A stretch of DNA of 21,465 bases from an uncultured Collinsella sp. (GTDB lineage: Bacteria; Actinomycetota; Coriobacteriia; Coriobacteriales; Coriobacteriaceae), in the NCBI GenBank assembly GCA_900542635.1, contig UQOJ01000036.1, positions 1 to 21,465 on the forward strand. The letters run 5' to 3'. Made by a program: the position numbers and the translations under genes. How positions within the stretch are numbered: the first letter of the stretch is position 1; every line of letters starts with the position of its first letter. Shown here one piece after another: positions 1 through 6,973 of this stretch. Below the pieces are notes generated by a model that made no database searches, was not told the DNA's origin, and saw only the letters and a program-made list of their open reading frames with translations.

Positions 1-50
1 TACGAGATTCGCCTTAGTCTCGTGGGCTCGGAGATGTGTATAAGAGACAG
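1..50. other. Untrimmed Nextera i7 adapter (library artefact)
   Basis: This is sequencing-library sequence and not genome. Bases 1-8 match the end of the Illumina P7 primer, 9-16 read TCGCCTTA (the N701 i7 index as it appears in the adapter), 17-31 are the Nextera read-2 linker, and 32-50 are the 19-base Tn5 mosaic end AGATGTGTATAAGAGACAG. Genomic sequence begins at base 51. Open frames running through it give the well-known junk peptides MGSEMCIRDS and MYKRQ. Adapter identity is from established knowledge of the Nextera design. Confidence 0.98.
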
Positions 51-434
51 CACGACGTTCTTGCCGCGGGCAGCCATGGCGCTCGCGATCTTGCCGACCG
101 TCGTGGTCTTGCCGGCACCGTTAATGCCCACAAACAGCACGCAGCTCGGCGTGTCGGCGAACGGATCGCGCTCGACGGGCACAAAATGCTGTTCGAGCTG
201 CTCAGCCAGGGCGCGACGGAGTTGCGGGGCGGTCTTGAGGTTCTTCTTGGCCGCGGTATCGCGCAGGTCATCGGAGACCTGAATGGCGACCTCGGCACCC
301 ATGTCACCCATGACGAGGGTGTCCTCTAGGTCCTCCCAAAAATCCTCATCGACCTCGCCGCCAAAGTAAAAGACCTCGTTGAGGGCCTCGCGGCTGCGCT
401 CAAGTCCGCGCGAGAGAGCATCGAAGAATCCCAT
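51..434 (-). CDS. ftsY: Signal recognition particle receptor FtsY, N-terminal part (cut by contig end)
   Basis: FtsY is the GTPase receptor that docks the SRP-ribosome complex at the membrane so that membrane proteins are inserted co-translationally. The 128 residues present start MGFFDALSRGLERSREALNE and carry the helical N domain. The P-loop of the G domain, GINGAGKTTT, follows at about residues 103-112, a typical FtsY/Ffh form. The long acidic A domain of E. coli FtsY is absent, as in many Gram-positive bacteria. The start ATG shares one base with the smc stop (TAATG), implying translational coupling. The frame stays open through base 51 and then enters adapter, so roughly the last 170-200 residues of the GTPase domain lie outside the contig. 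It is a partial gene and not a pseudogene. Confidence 0.95.
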
Positions 435-3400
435 TATGCATTCACGACCTTTCCGGTTTCGCGATCGAGTTTTTGCGAGACGACGTGACTGACGCCGTCG
501 GCTTGCATCGAGACGCCGTAGAGGACGTCAGCGTCCTCCATAGTACGGCGCTGGTGCGAGATAACCAAGAGCTGCGTATCGGAACGCAACACATCGAGTG
601 CGCCAATGAGCTTGGACAGGTTGGCGTCATCTAGTGCCGCCTCGACCTCGTCCAGCACATAGAACGGCACCGTGCGCGTGCGATACACGGCAAAGAGCAG
701 GGCGAGCGCTGTCAGGCTCTTCTCGCCGCCCGACATGAGCATCATCTTGGTAATGCGCTTGCCGCGCGGCTGCGCCACAACCTCAATGCCCGTCTCGGCC
801 GGATGCTCGGGGTCGGTCATCTCCAGATGCGCCTGGCCGCCCGGGAACAGCATGGCGAAGATCTCGCGGAAGTTCGCATCGACCTTCTCAAAGGTCACCA
901 GGAAGGCTTTGCGCATCTTACGGTCGATGGCCACGGTAATCTTGGTGAGCGCCTTGCGCGCGCTCTCCAGATCGGCCAGCTGCTCCTCGATATAATCGGC
1001 ACGGCGCTTGAGCTGCTCGTACTCCTCCATGGCAACCTGGTTCACAGGGCCCAGGTTGTTGATCTGGCGAACGAGCTGGTTGAGTTCGCGCTCGGCGGCA
1101 TCGCGGTCGGTGGGAGCAGGAAGCATGAGCGCTTCCTCAAGCACCGTGGTGCCATCGGCGGTAATGGCCTTGATGGCTGCCTCTACTTGCACCTCGAGCT
1201 TGCCGCGTGCGACCTTGAACTCGTTTTGCGTCGCCGTGGCGGCATCGACCCGCTCCTTGGCGCGGGAGACCTCGGCCTTGGCGTCCTCGATAGTCTTCTT
1301 GAGCGAGGCCGAGTCCGCCTCCTCGAGCGAAGCCTGGTCACGCAGGCGCGCGGCCCAATCCGATGCGCGCTCCAGCAGAGCCGAATAGCGCTCGTGCATG
1401 GGGTCGACGCGCAGGCGCAGCAACTCGAGCGAGCGCGAGGCCTGGCGTGTTCCGCGGATACGGCGGTCGATGCCCTCCAGACGATGCTCCAGATCGGGCA
1501 CACGGCCCTTCAGCGAACGCAGGCGCTCGCTCGTCTGAGCCAGGCGGACCTTGGCATCGGCAAGCTTGCCGGCAGCCTCGGAATCGTCACGGCGCACGCG
1601 ATCGAGCTCGTCGTTAGCTTCGGCAATCTGGAGACCCAGGTCGCTTGCCTGCGCACGGGCCTCGTCGCGCGAACGGGTGAGCTCGTCAACGCGCGGGCGC
1701 GCAGCGCGAACGGCCTCGGCGGCCTGCTCGCGGCGCTTGGAGATGCGCACGCGCTCGACCTCGGCATTGTTGGCGCTTTGCTCCAGGCGGCCGATCTCGG
1801 AGAGCAGCGAGCGACGCTCGCCCTCAAGACGGGCGATCTCGCCGGCGGCATCGCCCTCGGCGGCACGCGCCTCCTCGACGGCCGCATTGGCCTCGACGAC
1901 CTGATCCGACACATACTCAAACACGGCAGCCAGATCGGGCTCCAGGCCCTCTAACTCGCGAATGCGACGCTTGCGCTCCAAGGCACCCGAAGCCTCGCCG
2001 GCATCGAGCCCAACGCGCACCAGGCCGCCACAGCTCACGCGGGCGCCATCGGGAGTCACATAGGTCACACCGTCAACGACTGGTGCCGCCAGCGCGGCAG
2101 CCAAGTCATCGACCACGTAATAGCCGCCGAGTAGGGCCTCGACAACCGGGCCATAACCGGAGCGCACGGACAGACGATCGACCAGACGAGAACCGGCAGC
2201 GGCCTCGGCGGCAGCAGAGCCGCTCACGCCGCGCGCCACCAGAAGCGCCTCGCCCGAGGCCTTCTTTTGGTCCAGAGCCGCACGACCGGCGCGCTCAAGC
2301 GTGGCATCGTCATCAAACAGCAGGGCATCGATATCGCCGGCAAGCAGCTGCTCGACCAGGCCCTCGAGCTCACGGGGAGCCTCGAGCACGTCTCCCAGAC
2401 GGCCCGAAACATCATCGCCCAGCGCACCCATCAGACGGCTCACCAGCGGCGAGCTGTCGGCCATGCGGGCATCGAGCTTCTTTTGGCTGGCAAGCTCCGA
2501 GCGCACCTCGGACAGCTTGTTGCGCGCCTCGCTCTCACGATTACGCAGGTCCTTCAGGGCCGCACGGGCGACCTCGGTGGCCTCGCGCGCATCAATCTGG
2601 GCTTGGCGGGCCTGATCGAGTGCACCGTCGAGCTCCTCAGCGCGGTCGCGACGGCTCTCGAGCGAGGCCGTGACCTCCTCGAGCTGCTCGTCGATCTGCT
2701 CCAGGCGCGAGGCGTACATGTTGTCCTCGACCTCGGCATTGCTCAGCGAGTCCTTCACCTTGGCGAGCTCGAGCGCGGCGTTATCGGCCACACGCTGCAC
2801 ATCGCGCTGCTCGCGCGTGAGCTGCGAAATCTGATTGTCGAGCGCAACGCGACGCTCGTGGAGCTCGGCGGCGGCAGGTCCGGCGGCGTCAACGTCGTCC
2901 TGGGCCTGCAGGTGCGCACCGGTCACTTCCTCAAGCTGGGCACGCGCATCCTCGAGCTCCTCGACCACGCGACGACGCTGATGCTCGGAGCTCGAGATCT
3001 GGCCGCGCATGTCGGACAGACGCGACACCATGTTGTGGCCCTTTTCCTCGAGCAGGCGCATATCGGAGTTAATGCGGCCGACCACGTCTTGCATATGGCG
3101 GCGCTGCTCGCCCAGATCGCCCACAAAAAGGCCCTTTTCCTCGAGCATGACCTGGAGCTTCTCGAGCTCGCGCTCCTTTTCGCCCAAGCGGTACTGCGCA
3201 AGCTCAAGCTCGGCAGCGCCCTCCTTGGAGCGGCTCTCCAGGTCGTTCCACTGCGACTGCAGCGAACGAAGCTCGTCGACGGCCAGCATCTGCGTAAGCT
3301 CGTTAGCGCGCGAGGACAGCTCTTTGTACTTGCGCGCGCGATCGACCTGACGCTCCAGCGGCCGCAGCTGACGGGCGATCTCCTTATTGATGTCGCGGGC

Positions 3401-3970
3401 ACGGGTCAGGTGCTCGTCCATCGATTTAATCTTTTTGAGTGCACGTTCCTTGCGGCGCTTGTGTTTGGAGATGCCGGCGGCCTCCTCGATCAGGGCGCGG
3501 CGCTCCTCGGGGCGGCTCTGCAAAATGGCGTCGAGCTTGCCCTGGCTGATGATGGAATGCGTATCCTTGCCCAGGCCCGAATCGTGCAGGATGTCCTGAA
3601 TGTCCATCAGGCGGCACGGACTCGAGTTGATGAGGTACTCGCTTTCGCCCGAGCGATACATACGACGGGTGATGGCGACCTCGTCAAAGTCGACGGGCAG
3701 CATATGGTCCGAGTTATCGAGCACCAGCGTGACCTCGGCGACACCCACCGGCTTGCGCGCCGACGAACCCGAGAAGATGACGTCCTCCATGGCCTGGCCG
3801 CGCAGCTGCTTGGCGCTCTGCTCGCCCAGGACCCACAGAATCGAGTCGGAGATGTTCGATTTTCCCGAGCCGTTGGGACCGACGATGACGGTCAGGCCCG
3901 GCTCAAATGACATATGGGCGCGGTCGGCAAACGACTTGAACCCTTTGAGCGTGAGGGACTTGAGATACAC
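434..3970 (-). CDS. smc: Chromosome segregation ATPase SMC
   Basis: SMC is the core ATPase of the bacterial condensin (with ScpA and ScpB) that extrudes DNA loops and helps segregate the chromosome. At 1178 residues it has the usual family length. Visible parts are the N-terminal head with FKSF and Walker A GPNGSGKS (residues 31-38), a first long coiled coil, a hinge at about 505-655 with the glycine-rich CGGLVRVG strand, a second coiled coil, and the C-terminal head. That head has the ABC signature LMSGGEKSLTA (from about 1078) and Walker B FYVLDEVEAAL (about 1103-1113), with VISHQRRTMEDAD after it. The start is GTG at 3970, preceded by a GAGGA Shine-Dalgarno, 10 bases after the rnc stop. 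The stop overlaps the ftsY start. Coiled-coil composition (Glu, Arg, Ala) creates long false frames on the plus strand. Confidence 0.98.
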   Translation of the reverse strand: MYLKSLTLKGFKSFADRAHMSFEPGLTVIVGPNGSGKSNISDSILWVLGEQSAKQLRGQAMEDVIFSGSSARKPVGVAEVTLVLDNSDHMLPVDFDEVAITRRMYRSGESEYLINSSPCRLMDIQDILHDSGLGKDTHSIISQGKLDAILQSRPEERRALIEEAAGISKHKRRKERALKKIKSMDEHLTRARDINKEIARQLRPLERQVDRARKYKELSSRANELTQMLAVDELRSLQSQWNDLESRSKEGAAELELAQYRLGEKERELEKLQVMLEEKGLFVGDLGEQRRHMQDVVGRINSDMRLLEEKGHNMVSRLSDMRGQISSSEHQRRRVVEELEDARAQLEEVTGAHLQAQDDVDAAGPAAAELHERRVALDNQISQLTREQRDVQRVADNAALELAKVKDSLSNAEVEDNMYASRLEQIDEQLEEVTASLESRRDRAEELDGALDQARQAQIDAREATEVARAALKDLRNRESEARNKLSEVRSELASQKKLDARMADSSPLVSRLMGALGDDVSGRLGDVLEAPRELEGLVEQLLAGDIDALLFDDDATLERAGRAALDQKKASGEALLVARGVSGSAAAEAAAGSRLVDRLSVRSGYGPVVEALLGGYYVVDDLAAALAAPVVDGVTYVTPDGARVSCGGLVRVGLDAGEASGALERKRRIRELEGLEPDLAAVFEYVSDQVVEANAAVEEARAAEGDAAGEIARLEGERRSLLSEIGRLEQSANNAEVERVRISKRREQAAEAVRAARPRVDELTRSRDEARAQASDLGLQIAEANDELDRVRRDDSEAAGKLADAKVRLAQTSERLRSLKGRVPDLEHRLEGIDRRIRGTRQASRSLELLRLRVDPMHERYSALLERASDWAARLRDQASLEEADSASLKKTIEDAKAEVSRAKERVDAATATQNEFKVARGKLEVQVEAAIKAITADGTTVLEEALMLPAPTDRDAAERELNQLVRQINNLGPVNQVAMEEYEQLKRRADYIEEQLADLESARKALTKITVAIDRKMRKAFLVTFEKVDANFREIFAMLFPGGQAHLEMTDPEHPAETGIEVVAQPRGKRITKMMLMSGGEKSLTALALLFAVYRTRTVPFYVLDEVEAALDDANLSKLIGALDVLRSDTQLLVISHQRRTMEDADVLYGVSMQADGVSHVVSQKLDRETGKVVNA

Positions 3971-3980
3971 GGTTCCTCGC

Positions 3981-4706
3981 TTAAACAGGCTTCTTGTTGA
4001 GAATCACGCCGTTGGTGGTATAGCCCATGCGGTCGAGCGCCTCGAGTGCAGCGGCCCCCTCGGCCTCCTTCTTGGAGGAACCGGTGCCGCGGCCCTGGCG
4101 AATACCGTCGATGAGCACCACAGCGGTAAAGGTGGGCGCATGCGCGGGGCCCTCGGAGCCGACCAGCTTATACGCGGGAGGCTCGTGGCCGTCTGCCTGC
4201 ACGCACTCCTGCAAGAACGACTTGGGGTTCGCGGGGTGCTCGGCACGCTCGGTGGCCAGGTGCGGTTTAAGCGTACGGTAGATGAACTCCGCCGCCGCAT
4301 CCCAACCGGCATCCAGATACAGCGCGCCCACGAGCGACTCATAGACGTTCTCGAGCGCCGAGTGCAGGCCACGGGCGCCGGTACCGGTCTCGGAGGCGCC
4401 AAAGATGATGATGTCGTCGATACCCAGCTCGTGCGACACCTCGGACAGCGTGGCGCCCGAGACAAGGGATACCTTCAGGCGCGTGAGCTTGCCCTCGTCA
4501 AACTCGGGATAGGACTCAAAGAGCGAACGGGCCACCACGGCGCCCAAAATGGAATCGCCCAAAAACTCAAGGCGCTCATAGCTGGCAGAAACCGGCTGAC
4601 CCTCGACGGCCGAGGGATGTGTGAGCGCCGCGCGCAGCAGCACCTTGTTATTGAACTCATGGCCCAGGATCTCCTGGGCGCGCGTGAGTCGTTCAGACAA
4701 AGCCAA
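3981..4706 (-). CDS. rnc: Ribonuclease III
   Basis: RNase III cuts double-stranded RNA, releasing rRNA precursors from the 30S transcript and processing some mRNAs. The protein has 241 residues: an endonuclease domain (about 1-155) with the signature ERLEFLGDS (44-52), and a C-terminal dsRNA-binding domain (about 160-232) ending in the GTGSSKKEAEGAAA helix. With an offset of +6 from E. coli numbering, the acidic residues E44, E47, D51, E71 and E123 are present, but the position equal to E. coli D114 is Asn120 (codon AAC, bases 4347-4349). The start is TTG: an excellent AAGGAGG Shine-Dalgarno lies 8 bases before it, formed by the last Lys-Glu-Ala codons of acpP. Only 3 bases separate the acpP stop from this start, so the two are probably coupled. 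Confidence 0.96.
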   Translation of the reverse strand: MALSERLTRAQEILGHEFNNKVLLRAALTHPSAVEGQPVSASYERLEFLGDSILGAVVARSLFESYPEFDEGKLTRLKVSLVSGATLSEVSHELGIDDIIIFGASETGTGARGLHSALENVYESLVGALYLDAGWDAAAEFIYRTLKPHLATERAEHPANPKSFLQECVQADGHEPPAYKLVGSEGPAHAPTFTAVVLIDGIRQGRGTGSSKKEAEGAAALEALDRMGYTTNGVILNKKPV

Positions 4707-4709
4707 GAC

Positions 4710-4952
4710 TTAGGCCTCCTTGGCGTTTTCAATCGCATCGACGGCGTCGGCGACAGAGTTGAGCGATAGCAGGGTCTCGTCATCGATCTCGAGGTCGAAC
4801 TCGTCCTCGATGGCCGTCACCAGCTGCAGACGCTCGAGCGAATCGGCATCGAGATCGTCAAAAGTGGTCTCGTCGCTAATGTCGGCGACATCGACACCCA
4901 GCACGTCAGCGGCGACTTCGGCGATCTTATCGAAGATTTCGGAGCGGTCCAT
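4710..4952 (-). CDS. acpP: Acyl carrier protein
   Basis: ACP carries growing acyl chains on a 4'-phosphopantetheine arm in type II fatty-acid synthesis and feeds them to PlsX and other acyltransferases. The protein has 80 residues, is very acidic and has the four-helix ACP pattern. The prosthetic-group serine is S38 in the DADSLERLQLV motif, followed by the acidic recognition helix with AIEDEFDLEI. I chose the ATG at 4952 because AGAGGA lies 7 bases upstream. An upstream in-frame ATG at 4967 would add five residues (MRGSA) that are not ACP-like and would swallow that ribosome site. The gene follows plsX after 114 bases containing a long palindrome, and precedes rnc by 3 bases. The fabD and fabG genes found between plsX and acpP in Bacillus are absent here. 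Confidence 0.96.
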   Translation of the reverse strand: MDRSEIFDKIAEVAADVLGVDVADISDETTFDDLDADSLERLQLVTAIEDEFDLEIDDETLLSLNSVADAVDAIENAKEA

Positions 4953-4994
4953 AGCGCTTCCTCTCATATGTCATGGAACACAACGCAACACGGC

Positions 4995-5026
4995 AATCGG
5001 AGCCGCGTTGTAACACGGCTCCGATT
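4995..5026. repeat. 11-bp perfect inverted repeat in the plsX-acpP gap
   Basis: AATCGGAGCCG at 4995-5005 and its exact reverse complement CGGCTCCGATT at 5016-5026 flank a 10-base spacer. On the acpP-coding strand it is not followed by a T-run, so it is not a standard terminator. Its acpP-distal arm overlaps by three bases a -10-like TAGAAT (5024-5029). The arm centres are 21 bases apart, two helical turns. It could be an operator for a dimeric regulator of fatty-acid genes or a hairpin protecting or pausing the plsX-acpP transcript. Structure is seen; function is inferred. Confidence 0.8.
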
Positions 5027-5029
5027 CTA
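5024..5029 (-). promoter_or_regulatory. -10-like TAGAAT upstream of acpP (weak candidate)
   Basis: On the minus strand TAGAAT lies about 70 bases before the acpP start. It fits the loose actinobacterial -10 pattern TAnnnT. I see no convincing -35 hexamer 16-18 bases upstream. A start about 7 bases downstream would fall inside the first arm of the palindrome at 4995-5026, so an RNA from this site would lack a complete hairpin. Confidence 0.3.
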
Positions 5030-5066
5030 CCCCACGCGGTACAGGTTGAGCCACGTAACGGGACCT

Positions 5067-6086
5067 TTATAAAACGATGCCGTCCATGGAATTGGCAACG
5101 TCCTGGACAAGCCCGGCACGTACGGCCTGGGCCGCGGCAAGCGTACCGTTCTTGACGGCCTCGACCGACGTGGCACCGTGGCCGATCAACACGACGCCGC
5201 GCAGACCCAGCAGAATCGCGCCGCCCTTGGCGTCGCCCGAAAGCTTGGCTTTGATCTCGCGCATCTGTTTTTTGATGAGCAGCGCGGCGATCTTGGTTCC
5301 GAGCGAAGACATAAAGGCGCCCTTGAGCTCCTGCAGCAAAAACTTGGCAGCTCCCTCGGTAGCCTTGAGCGCAATGTTGCCCGACATGCCATCGGCGACC
5401 ACGACGTCAAAATTACCCGACGTAAGATCGGTGCCCTCGCAGTTACCCACAAAGCCGGGAACCGCGGCCTTCATGGCCGGGAAGCACGACTTGGTAAAGT
5501 TGGAGCCCTTCTCATCCTCGGTGCCGTTGGCAAGCAGGCCTACACGCGGATGCTCAATGCCTAAAACCACGCGAGCATAGGCAGCGCCCATCTGGGCGAA
5601 GCGCACCATGTCGTCCACAGTAACATCGGGATTGGCGCCCATATCGCACAACACCGTCAGGCCGCCGGCGCGATTGGGCAGAGCGTTGGTCAGGCACGGA
5701 CGGACCGGTTGCTTCTTGCCCTCCGCCAAATACCTAAACGGCGTAACGTAGGCCGTGGCGGCAGCGGTCATGGCACCAGTCGAGCCGGCCGAGAAAAACG
5801 CGTCCGCATTGCCCTTCTTAATGGCACGGCACGCAAGCACGATCGAGGACTTGCGCTTGGTCATCACGGCGCGAATGGGATCGTCCTCCATGCTGATGAC
5901 GTCAGGGGCCTCCAGAGCCTCCACGCGGGCATGCGCCGCGGCAAAGGGGTTGACGATTTCGGCGGGACCGACGGCCAAGACCTCGATCTCGGAATCTGCC
6001 GCAAGCGCAGCCTCGATACCGTCGAGGACAACCTGGGGCTTCTCGTCTCCGCCCACAACGTCTACACAAACACGAACGTTACTCAT
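5067..6086 (-). CDS. plsX: Phosphate acyltransferase PlsX
   Basis: PlsX interconverts acyl-ACP and acyl-phosphate, the acyl donor used by PlsY to make lysophosphatidic acid; it is a soluble protein that associates peripherally with the membrane. The 339 residues match the family length. Recognisable motifs are SAGSTGAM (about 99-106), CDMGANPDV (about 147-155), RVGLLANGTEDEKG (about 181-194) and VADGMSGNIALKATEG. The N-terminal glycine motif reads DVVGGDEKP where most family members have DAMGGDxAP. The ATG at 6086 has AAGGAG 8 bases upstream. The gene sits directly after an intrinsic terminator that follows rpmF, so its expression probably depends on read-through or on a promoter I cannot see. 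The encoded enzyme works with ACP, the next gene, and with FakA, encoded upstream in the same block. Confidence 0.96.
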   Translation of the reverse strand: MSNVRVCVDVVGGDEKPQVVLDGIEAALAADSEIEVLAVGPAEIVNPFAAAHARVEALEAPDVISMEDDPIRAVMTKRKSSIVLACRAIKKGNADAFFSAGSTGAMTAAATAYVTPFRYLAEGKKQPVRPCLTNALPNRAGGLTVLCDMGANPDVTVDDMVRFAQMGAAYARVVLGIEHPRVGLLANGTEDEKGSNFTKSCFPAMKAAVPGFVGNCEGTDLTSGNFDVVVADGMSGNIALKATEGAAKFLLQELKGAFMSSLGTKIAALLIKKQMREIKAKLSGDAKGGAILLGLRGVVLIGHGATSVEAVKNGTLAAAQAVRAGLVQDVANSMDGIVL

Positions 6087-6104
6087 TTCACATGCTCCTT
6101 ATAC

Positions 6105-6134
6105 AAAAATGGCCGACTCATTGAGCCGGCCATT
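6105..6134 (-). terminator. Intrinsic terminator between rpmF and plsX
   Basis: On the minus strand AATGGCCGGCTC pairs with GAGTCGGCCATT across an AAT loop: a 12-bp stem with one G-U pair, running into a run of T (5 T in total counting the stem end). It lies 40 bases after the rpmF stop and ends about 5 bases before the plsX Shine-Dalgarno. Stem and T-run are seen directly. Its strength and any regulated read-through are inferred. Confidence 0.8.
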
Positions 6135-6174
6135 GTGGTTCCAGTTGGAACGGCATCGCATCCAGAGTATACAG

Positions 6175-6354
6175 TTACTCGGTAACGATAACCTCGCGGT
6201 CCTTGTAGAAACCGCAGCTGGGGCACACGTGGTGCGGGAGCTTGACAGCGCCGCAACGGGGGCACGTGGACTGAGCCGCAGCCGAGATCTTCATGTTGGC
6301 GGAACGACGGGTATGGGTGCGGATACGACCCTGCTTTTGTTTAGGTACGGGCAT
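6175..6354 (-). CDS. rpmF: 50S ribosomal protein L32
   Basis: L32 is a small zinc-binding protein of the large ribosomal subunit. The 59-residue product begins MPVPKQKQGRIRTHTRRSAN, the standard bL32 start, and holds two CxxC pairs (C31/C34 in CPRCG and C44/C47 in CPSCG), so this is the zinc-containing (C+) form. The ATG at 6354 has AAGGAAGG just upstream, 5 bases from the start. The gene follows yceD (DUF177) by 64 bases, the pairing found in most bacteria, and is followed by a strong terminator. The protein reads through the expected C-terminus (FYKDREVIVTE) with no damage. Confidence 0.98.
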   Translation of the reverse strand: MPVPKQKQGRIRTHTRRSANMKISAAAQSTCPRCGAVKLPHHVCPSCGFYKDREVIVTE

Positions 6355-6404
6355 AGTGACCTTCCTTATGAACTATCCAGTGTGGCGATTACGCGCAAGT
6401 AGCG

Positions 6405-6410
6405 ATACTA
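6405..6410 (-). promoter_or_regulatory. -10-like TAGTAT before rpmF (weak candidate)
   Basis: On the minus strand TAGTAT lies in the yceD-rpmF gap, about 50 bases before the rpmF ATG. A TTGACG hexamer (6424-6429) lies upstream at a spacing of only 13, too short for a normal sigma-A promoter, so only the -10 is proposed. A separate rpmF promoter would suit the much higher demand for a ribosomal protein. Confidence 0.25.
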
Positions 6411-6418
6411 CCACAGTT

Positions 6419-6973
6419 TTACTCGTCAAGCTTGAGATTCTTCAATGCTGCAAATGGATTTTCCGTGGCAGCGGCCCATTCGGCCTCCGCCTTGGCGGCA
6501 CAATCGCATTGCTCGACGTTGAGATTGATACCGCAGGTGGGGCACAGGCCGCGGCAATCGGGCTTGCACAGAACAACGAACGGCGTGTCCATGACGACCG
6601 CGTCGTTGATGGGCTCACCCAGATCGACGATGCGATCCTCGCCCAGCAACTCGTAGCCGTCTTCGTAGGCCTCGGGGTCCTCGGGCTCCTCAAAGAGGTA
6701 GAACTCCTCGATCTCGCCTGCGATATCAAACGAGGCGGGCTCCAGGCAGCGATCGCACTCGCCGGTGGCGTGAGCGCGGACCATGCCCGAGAGCAGAACA
6801 CCGGTACCGGCGTTGGTAAAGACCACGTCGTAGGCAATGCCGTCCTGCAGCTGGTACTCCTTCTCGCCCACCGTGTAGGTGGCGACATCGACCTTGCCGG
6901 TCAGCGGGTATGAGTCTCCAGGAAACTCGAGCTGCTCGGAAAGATCGACGGTTACGCTCGGGAACTCGGCCAT
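6419..6973 (-). CDS. yceD: DUF177 / YceD family protein
   Basis: The YceD (DUF177) family is almost always encoded just before rpmF and has been linked to 23S rRNA accumulation or 50S assembly in bacteria and plants; the biochemical activity is not settled. The 184-residue product has an N-terminal beta-rich half with the GECDRCLEP motif (C73, C76), an acidic middle (residues 88-118), and the C-terminal family signature CKPDCRGLCPTCGINLN with C136, C140, C144, C147, C156 and C158, which may bind a metal. I start it at the ATG at 6973, which shares one base with the stop of the upstream coiled-coil gene (TAATG). A 17-residue N-terminal extension is open in frame but reads as arginine/serine-rich sequence inside the upstream gene and is unlikely. 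Confidence 0.93.
   Translation of the reverse strand: MAEFPSVTVDLSEQLEFPGDSYPLTGKVDVATYTVGEKEYQLQDGIAYDVVFTNAGTGVLLSGMVRAHATGECDRCLEPASFDIAGEIEEFYLFEEPEDPEAYEDGYELLGEDRIVDLGEPINDAVVMDTPFVVLCKPDCRGLCPTCGINLNVEQCDCAAKAEAEWAAATENPFAALKNLKLDE

Noticed and set aside
2267..3910. 547-residue open frame on the plus strand opposite smc
   Set aside because: Repetitive Leu/Ala/Gly-rich translation typical of the antisense frame of a high-GC coiled-coil gene; smc on the other strand has full family motifs.
6411..6429. TTGACG plus TAGTAT as a full promoter for rpmF
   Set aside because: Spacing is 13 bases, too short for a sigma-A promoter; only the -10 is kept as a weak candidate.
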